A program made the translations under genes and the position numbers. A DNA stretch of 64,000 nucleotides. Origin: Siphonodentalium dalli (taxonomy: Eukaryota > Mollusca > Scaphopoda > Gadilida > Siphonodentaliidae). The notes under the pieces were generated by a model that saw nothing but the letters and a program-made list of their open reading frames with translations, made no database searches and was not told the origin of the DNA. Of this stretch, positions 59,202-64,000 are shown piece after piece (position 1 is the stretch's first letter; each line of letters begins with the position of its first letter). The DNA lies in assembly GCA_032622095.1 (NCBI GenBank), contig CP136062.1, positions 198,717,887-198,781,886 of the forward strand. The letters run 5' to 3'.

Positions 59202-59767
59202 CCCTCTCATGACGGGTGCTTCCTGAGTTTTTGCGAAAACACTGTGTCAATGCATTCTCTTATATATGCGAGTCGACCATAGGTCGCCTCGTATATATAA
59301 GAGAATGCATTGGCCTAAATTTTTTTTATCATTTTTATAATTGTTAAAAAAAAAATAATAATGAAAAAAAGTGATACATATTTTTCGTATGTAAGAAAGA
59401 ATGATAAAAAATTATAAAAATTGTTAAAGAATTTAAGAAAAAATTATAAAAATTGATAAAGAATGTAAGAAAAAATTATAACAAATGATAAAATTGTTAA
59501 AGAATATAAGAAAAAAATTAGAATTTTTTTTATAGAATATAAGAACAAATTATAAAAAATTGTTAAAGAATGAAAGAAAAAATTATATTAAAAGATAAAA
59601 AAATTGACAAAAATTGTCAAAGAATGCAGGAAAAAATTATCAAAATTGTTAGGCCAATGCATTCTCTTATATATGCGAGGCGACCCGTGGTCCACTCGCG
59701 TGTACAAGATAATGCATTGGCACAGGGCCTTTAATGTTGCGCCAGCGCAGCTCTTGTCATGAAAGGG
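59202..59767. mobile_element. TTAA MITE with internal A-rich array
   Basis: Ends CCCTCTCATGACGGG and GTCATGAAAGGG, flanked by TTAA (59198-59201, 59768-59771); CCC ends and TTAA are piggyBac-like. Two small palindromes with AATGCATTCTCTTATATATG (59252-59312, 59652-59722) flank an A/T array with a 33-38-bp attaaagaat-taagaaaaaatt period. Confidence 0.72.
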
Positions 59768-59771
59768 TTAA

Positions 59772-60689
59772 CACATCAGTAAGATATACTTGGAGATATA
59801 GATAAACTTTGTTCTTATACTTATTATTTATCATTCTCCTTGCAATAACGAAATTTCGCATTTTGAAACAATTGGTATGTAAACAAAACGGTTACAGTAA
59901 TTTAACAACAAACGTCGCTAATAGTGTAGTATATTCAAATATTTTAGTCCGTATATGATTTTCAGAATATCTTTCAATGCTTTGACCTTTTCTCATGTTT
60001 ACCGTCAAGTTTTGATTCAATTTTGGTATCTTATTGGAATATTGGACTTTTATTGGTAATTCCACTGTTTACATAACAATGGTATTGACATGCGAAATAT
60101 CATTGTTGAAGTTATTAATACTGAAAACAAGAATAATGTCAATCTAATGAATTATTGGTGATATTCGTGTTTCCCCCATTTAAGAGCTATTCTTCATTGT
60201 ATATATTAAATTTGGATTCCACGATGCCATGTTTCAGTTTTTATTATTTTATTTATAAGAACCCTCTCGCGGAGACGTCAATGTTATGCCCTCCATCGAT
60301 ATCCTCTGTAAGGGAGAATCATGTGGAGATATCACTCCTTATTACTTCGAGGATGGAGTTCAACACACTAACGTTGATTCGGGGACGAGGCGATATGGTG
60401 GGAGGGAATGTTTGTTTAATATTTGATGTTTATTTGCACATTTATACAATACAGCGATACAGTAATATATATATATAAATTTACATTTGGAGGGGTGGCC
60501 AACACAGGCCGTCTGGGAATGATACCCCCAAAATCTTCGGATAGAAAATTCAACAGTTGGAATTTCATGCTGACAGAAAATTAGTTCGAAAATTGAGACC
60601 GAAAGTAGATGTGTGTGAAGTCTGTTTTTAAAACCGAAAGCTGAATATTGTCCTACTTTCGGTCAATTTGTGTGGCCTGAACTGGCCGG
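59772..60689. other. Intergenic, nothing recognised
   Basis: AT-rich. The plus frame at 60155-60478 has a hydrophobic start but no family signature and no convincing splice sites. Confidence 0.3.
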
Positions 60690-60890
60690 AAATTCAAAAC
60701 ATAGGGTGTGTTATGGTGGACATTTCAAAACATAGGGGTATTAGGGTGGACATTTCAAAACATATAGGGGGTGTTAGGGTGGACATTTCAAAACATAGGG
60801 GTGTTAGGGTTGACATTTCAAAACATAGGGGGTGTTAGGGTTGACATTTCAAAACATAGGGGGTGTTAGGGTGGACATTGTGAAGTTTGA
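60690..60890. repeat. G-rich minisatellite, ~30-bp unit, six copies
   Basis: Six adjacent copies of a 29-32-bp unit with ACATTTCAAAACATAGGG followed by GTGTTAGGGT-GG. Length variants in the G runs suggest recent slippage. Confidence 0.82.
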
Positions 60891-61181
60891 GATACCAGTT
60901 GGAAAATTCCAACCAAATGGTGGAGAGTCAGAGTCCAAATAACAAAAATCACAAACTTGGAAATTGCGGTCTGTGACAAGGGGTGAATGCAGATGGATAT
61001 TATTACATCAACTGTTATATTACTTTAATATATTTGCATTTGGTTTATGACAAAACTTCGCGAATCTGATGGCTGGTTTTCTATATTTGACGTCATCAGC
61101 TGGTCGCTATCTTCTTGGCAGGCTGGTTTGACGTCATCCGCTGGTCGCTATCTTCTTGACAGACTGCCCTTCCTGGTTATA

Positions 61182-61304
61182 CTATTGTGGAGGAATTTCT
61201 CTAAACCACGTGGTTAACGAACAATCTCCCGAGTCGACAACGCCCACAGTAATCAACTCATTTGTTTCGTTGTCACGGCACATCAATGCTCCACCCTGAT
61301 CGCC
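61182..61304 (-). CDS. SPH2 last exon: S1 C-terminal region with GDQGGA
   Basis: Exon of 123 bp (41 codons with the TAG stop), acceptor tttattcag, phase 0. It begins GDQGGALMC, so the catalytic Ser position is Gln (CAG) and the usual Pro is Ala. A VGVVDSGDC segment with the partner cysteine and a short TTWFREIP end follow. The C-terminal strand-helix is shorter than in SPH1 and lacks the P-x-VYT motif, so this paralogue is more diverged. Same strand and same phase-0 border before the motif as SPH1, so a tandem relative. Confidence 0.78.
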   Translation of the reverse strand, partial: GDQGGALMCRDNETNELITVGVVDSGDCSLTTWFREIPPQ

Positions 61305-61354
61305 CTGAATAAAATGTATACGAACAGTGGACCATAACATGTGTACAAATGTTA

Positions 61355-61515
61355 ATAAGGATTAACTGTCATGTGGACTGTTTTTATGGAGATGTAACGG
61401 TGAGGTAAGTGGACATAACTTGTGTAAAACCCGAAGGGTTTTACATACAAGTTATGTCCACTTACCTCACCGTTACATCTCCATAAAAATAGTCCACATG
61501 ACAGTTAATCCTTAT
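61355..61515. mobile_element. Near-perfect 161-bp hairpin
   Basis: Arms of about 78 bp pair almost completely (AGGATTAACTGTCATGTGG outward, AAAACCCGAAGGGTTTT at the centre). TA lies at both ends, so a MITE is likely. It is 51 bp upstream of the SPH2 last-exon acceptor. Confidence 0.8.
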
Positions 61516-62198
61516 ATTTATATACATTTAGCGAAAAAGCCACTTTTGTAAATATATTTAAATCGAAAAGTGTATCGTGACAAGATCAGCCCAAAATACC
61601 CAATAGCACCCTTGGCAAAAGTTAATAGGAACAATTTCTCTTCATGTTGAAACCCGATGATGTATTAAGTAAATCCTGCGCGAGTCCAAATGCGCCCAAA
61701 ACATTACGCGTTCGTCTTTCCAAACCTAATGACGTATCGATGGTGTTATTAGCTTGGTGTTATTAGGCGTTGCGCATTCACCGAGAAATAACTGCAACTA
61801 GCCACTTGGGCGCCGACCAATCAGAATGCTGGATTTAGTGATGACAACACTTAGTGTGTAAATATATATATTTAAACCAGAGAACACACAATCGTTTCAG
61901 TAGCCATTAAATTATGACAAGTGTCATGCTAAATGAAAAACATTGTTATAAACATGGATAAATTTATGACATCATGGCGCAAATATAAATATCAGTATAT
62001 TAAGATTTGACGACAAAAAAGTTGTTTGAATATAGCCAATTTGACACTGAATGTATGCATGGATATCAAAATTAGGGTGAAAAAAAGATGGCTTCAGAAG
62101 TTTCAATGCAGCCATTTGCCGACACAGTCGCTGATCAAAACAGTGCATCGTATATATATAGCGAATAAATTTCTCTGATATATATATATCACTAGCAG
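61516..62198. other. SPH2 intron, nothing recognised
   Basis: No gene or element with defined ends; short (TA)n runs at 61862 and 62152. Confidence 0.35.
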
Positions 62199-62303
62199 TC
62201 TTCTATTATATATTTTGGAACTTATTTATGTGTGTATGTGTGTATGTATGTATGTATGTATATATGTATGTATAGCCCGGACGAAGTCGGGCACATCAGC
62301 TAG
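62199..62303 (+). mobile_element. Internally deleted Helitron-like copy
   Basis: A 105-bp copy with the standard start (TCTTCTATTATATATTTT), a tgtatg run and the complete hairpin-CTAG end; all internal blocks are missing. Confidence 0.65.
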
Positions 62304-62652
62304 TCTTCTATTATATATTTTGGAACTTCTGTCTGTGTGTGTATGTATGTGTGTATGTATGTATGTGTCATAGACTCGAAAACTGCTCGACCGATCGGAC
62401 TCAAATTTGGTATGTAGTCCTACTTTGATCACGGGAACAATTAATATGCATGGGCGGGTCCAATTTCACATGCGACCATGTCATTGACATTGACCTCGCT
62501 CATATACGCTCATATAGGCATGTTTCTGGAACGATCGAACAATAGTTTTTTTTCCTCCTTATACAAGTCCAGACGCTGTATATTCTGCCCAGACGGAGGC
62601 GATCACAAAGAAATCCCCAAATAGCCCGGATGAAGTCGGGCACATAAGCTAG
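62304..62652 (+). mobile_element. Helitron-like copy in tandem with the deleted one
   Basis: Begins with the same start directly after the CTAG of the previous copy and ends GCCCGGATGAAGTCGGGC-acataaGCTAG. One gactcaaatttgg block inside. 62653-62816 is a short SPH2 intron remainder. Confidence 0.72.
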
Positions 62653-62816
62653 TATATAATACGAATGGTGATGATTGCGAGTATTTTTAAATGTTCTTTT
62701 GTCTGATAGGCGGAAATTGTTTCAAGAAATTCTGCAACTCTAGGTGTGAAATGCGCCAATGGACAGTGGCTGATCACACGTGATCCGTTGAGCGATTTAT
62801 ATTGAAGGAAACTTAC

Positions 62817-62980
62817 GTCGCAGGCAATGGGCGGCGTTGATGCGCCACGGATGTCGCTGCACAAGATATTGGTAGTTGTATCGAATGTTCCCGGTTGATT
62901 CATATTGATAAAGTAAGCCAAAAATTCACAGTTCTGTATGCTGGGGACTGCACCATAATGCAGTAAGTTATGTGGGCCAT
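62817..62980 (-). CDS. SPH2 penultimate exon: S1 domain, Cys168-Cys191 region
   Basis: Exon of 164 bp, phase 1 in (acceptor ttcctttgcag), phase 0 out (donor gtaagt), the same phases as the matching SPH1 exon. It encodes LLHYGAVPSIQNCEFL, a longer loop with NQPGTF, then ILCSDIRG and IACD just before GDQGGA. The cysteines match Cys168, Cys182 and Cys191; residue 189 would be Ile. Upstream exons (catalytic Asp, His and any N-terminal modules) are not in the remaining 1 kb and must lie beyond the right edge. Confidence 0.75.
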
Positions 62981-63184
62981 CTGCAAAGGAATAAATGTTA
63001 TTAACCCTTTGTATACTATATACTCATTGATGAGTAGTTCCCACTAATGAATATGAATCCTTCAGCACGTGTGAATTCTGTTTTACTGACTGTCGTCTAC
63101 TAATTTATCATGAACACCACTTCAAATGAATAATAGACCATTCCCATGTACACCGTCATAACTCGTGGGATAAATCATTTAGTA

Positions 63185-63901
63185 CAGGGGTGGCACCAGA
63201 GGGGTCCGGTGGGGGGGGGGGGGCAGGGATGTGGCTAGAGGGTCTCCGCTGGGGGTGTCCACCTTGGGAATTTCCAACTACACCCCCCCCCCTTGAGTCG
63301 GAATCACACCAACACAACTTTTTGCATAATTCCATTTGCACCCCCCCTTGTACCTCAAGATATTTTAACCTTAAGATTGCCCCCCCCCCCAAAAAAAAAC
63401 AACTAGTGATCTACCAGACAAATGCACACAGCTACCGACAACAGACCAGGAAACACCGGGCCGACCATGGTTGTTCGGCCCGGTGTGAGAAAATTTTGAA
63501 AACTATACAAGAAAATCGCAAATCCTAGCATCTAGACTGGCCTCAACTGAAGCTTTCCTAGTGTTGGAAATTTCAAACCTCATGCTCCCCCTCAGGTTGG
63601 AAAATTCTTCAACTGATGACCATTTATGTCTACAAGTTTGACCAAATGTAGTAAAATATTGTTTTGCTAAACTAATTAGCAGTTTTGTATTGGCCATGTG
63701 GATGGGGCAATGACACACTCTCTGCTGGGGGGGGGGGGGTGAGACACCCCAACACCCCCTCTAGCCACATCCCTGCCGGGGGGACTACAGACCCTTGTCG
63801 GGAGGGCTAGCCACCACCCCGTGGAAATATGTAATCGTCAGCCCGGTGGCTTCCGAGATCCTATACCACCCCCCACCGTGGATATCCTGGTGCCACCCCT
63901 G
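63185..63901. mobile_element. hAT-like MITE with exact 8-bp duplication
   Basis: A 717-bp element with ends CAGGGGTGGCACCAG and exact complement, flanked by ATTTAGTA (63177-63184, 63902-63909). CAGGGGTGG ends and 8-bp duplications are the hAT signature. The interior has G/C tracts and a second inverted block (atgtggctagagggt at about 63228; complement at about 63757). Frames on both strands inside it are not genes. Confidence 0.85.
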
Positions 63902-64000
63902 ATTTAGTATAGAAAGTGTTAAATATTAATTGTATCTTGCTTTTATCACATTTCGAGGACCGAACTACAGGAAATACATTCATGCGAAGTTAAAATTATA

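Noticed and set aside
63190-63528. 112-codon plus-strand frame and antisense partner
   Set aside because: Both lie inside the hAT-like MITE and consist of G/C tracts.

Overview
The window looks like nuclear DNA of an invertebrate animal. It is AT-rich, has very few long reading frames, and carries spliced genes with consensus GT/AG borders in several-kb introns. It also holds a transposon mix (Polinton, Penelope-like, CR1/L2-type LINE, Helitron, hAT and TTAA MITEs) typical of marine invertebrates such as molluscs or other lophotrochozoans. The phylum is an inference; nothing in the sequence fixes the species. There is no sign of prokaryotic gene organisation.

Host genes, all on the minus strand. 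(1) SPH1, about 46.4 kb down to 1.65 kb: eight inferred exons whose splice phases all agree. They encode a signal peptide, two six-cysteine defensin/clip-like modules on separate phase 1-1 exons, and a complete chymotrypsin-fold domain. His57 and Asp102 are present, but the catalytic serine is Asp (GDDGGP). (2) SPH2, 61.2-63.0 kb: the last two exons of a related gene that continues past the right edge. Its catalytic serine is Gln (GDQGGA). Both look like tandem secreted serine-protease homologs (pseudo-proteases), possibly acting in extracellular defence cascades.

Transposons fill the SPH1 introns. 1.86-2.27 kb: TTAA hairpin MITE. 4.1-9.2 kb: fold-back element with about 1.45-kb arms built of ~165-bp repeats. 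9.3-12.6 kb: TTAA MITE split by a 2.76-kb fold-back element with 8-bp target duplications. 12.9-14.5 kb: inverted ~145-bp repeats. 15.3-17.6 kb: minisatellites and a relative of the 4.1-kb element. 19.1-32.6 kb: a decayed 13.4-kb Polinton with integrase on plus and protein-primed PolB, helicase and HNH nuclease on minus, then a 7.9-kb satellite of ~390-bp units in a higher-order array. 36.2-39.1 kb: a 2.85-kb Polinton-type mini-element with 252-bp terminal inverted repeats, a 6-bp target duplication and a broken capsid-like gene. 39-43 kb: another TTAA MITE, Helitron-like elements and old repeats.

Right part. 48.1-49.4 kb: Helitron-like element split by a MITE. 50.4-58.3 kb: LINE interrupted by a Penelope-like element. 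58.6-59.0 and 62.2-62.65 kb: more Helitron-like copies. 59.2-59.8 kb: TTAA MITE. 60.7-60.9 kb: minisatellite. 61.36-61.5 kb: near-perfect hairpin. 63.2-63.9 kb: hAT-like MITE with an exact 8-bp duplication. No tRNA, rRNA or CRISPR array was recognised.
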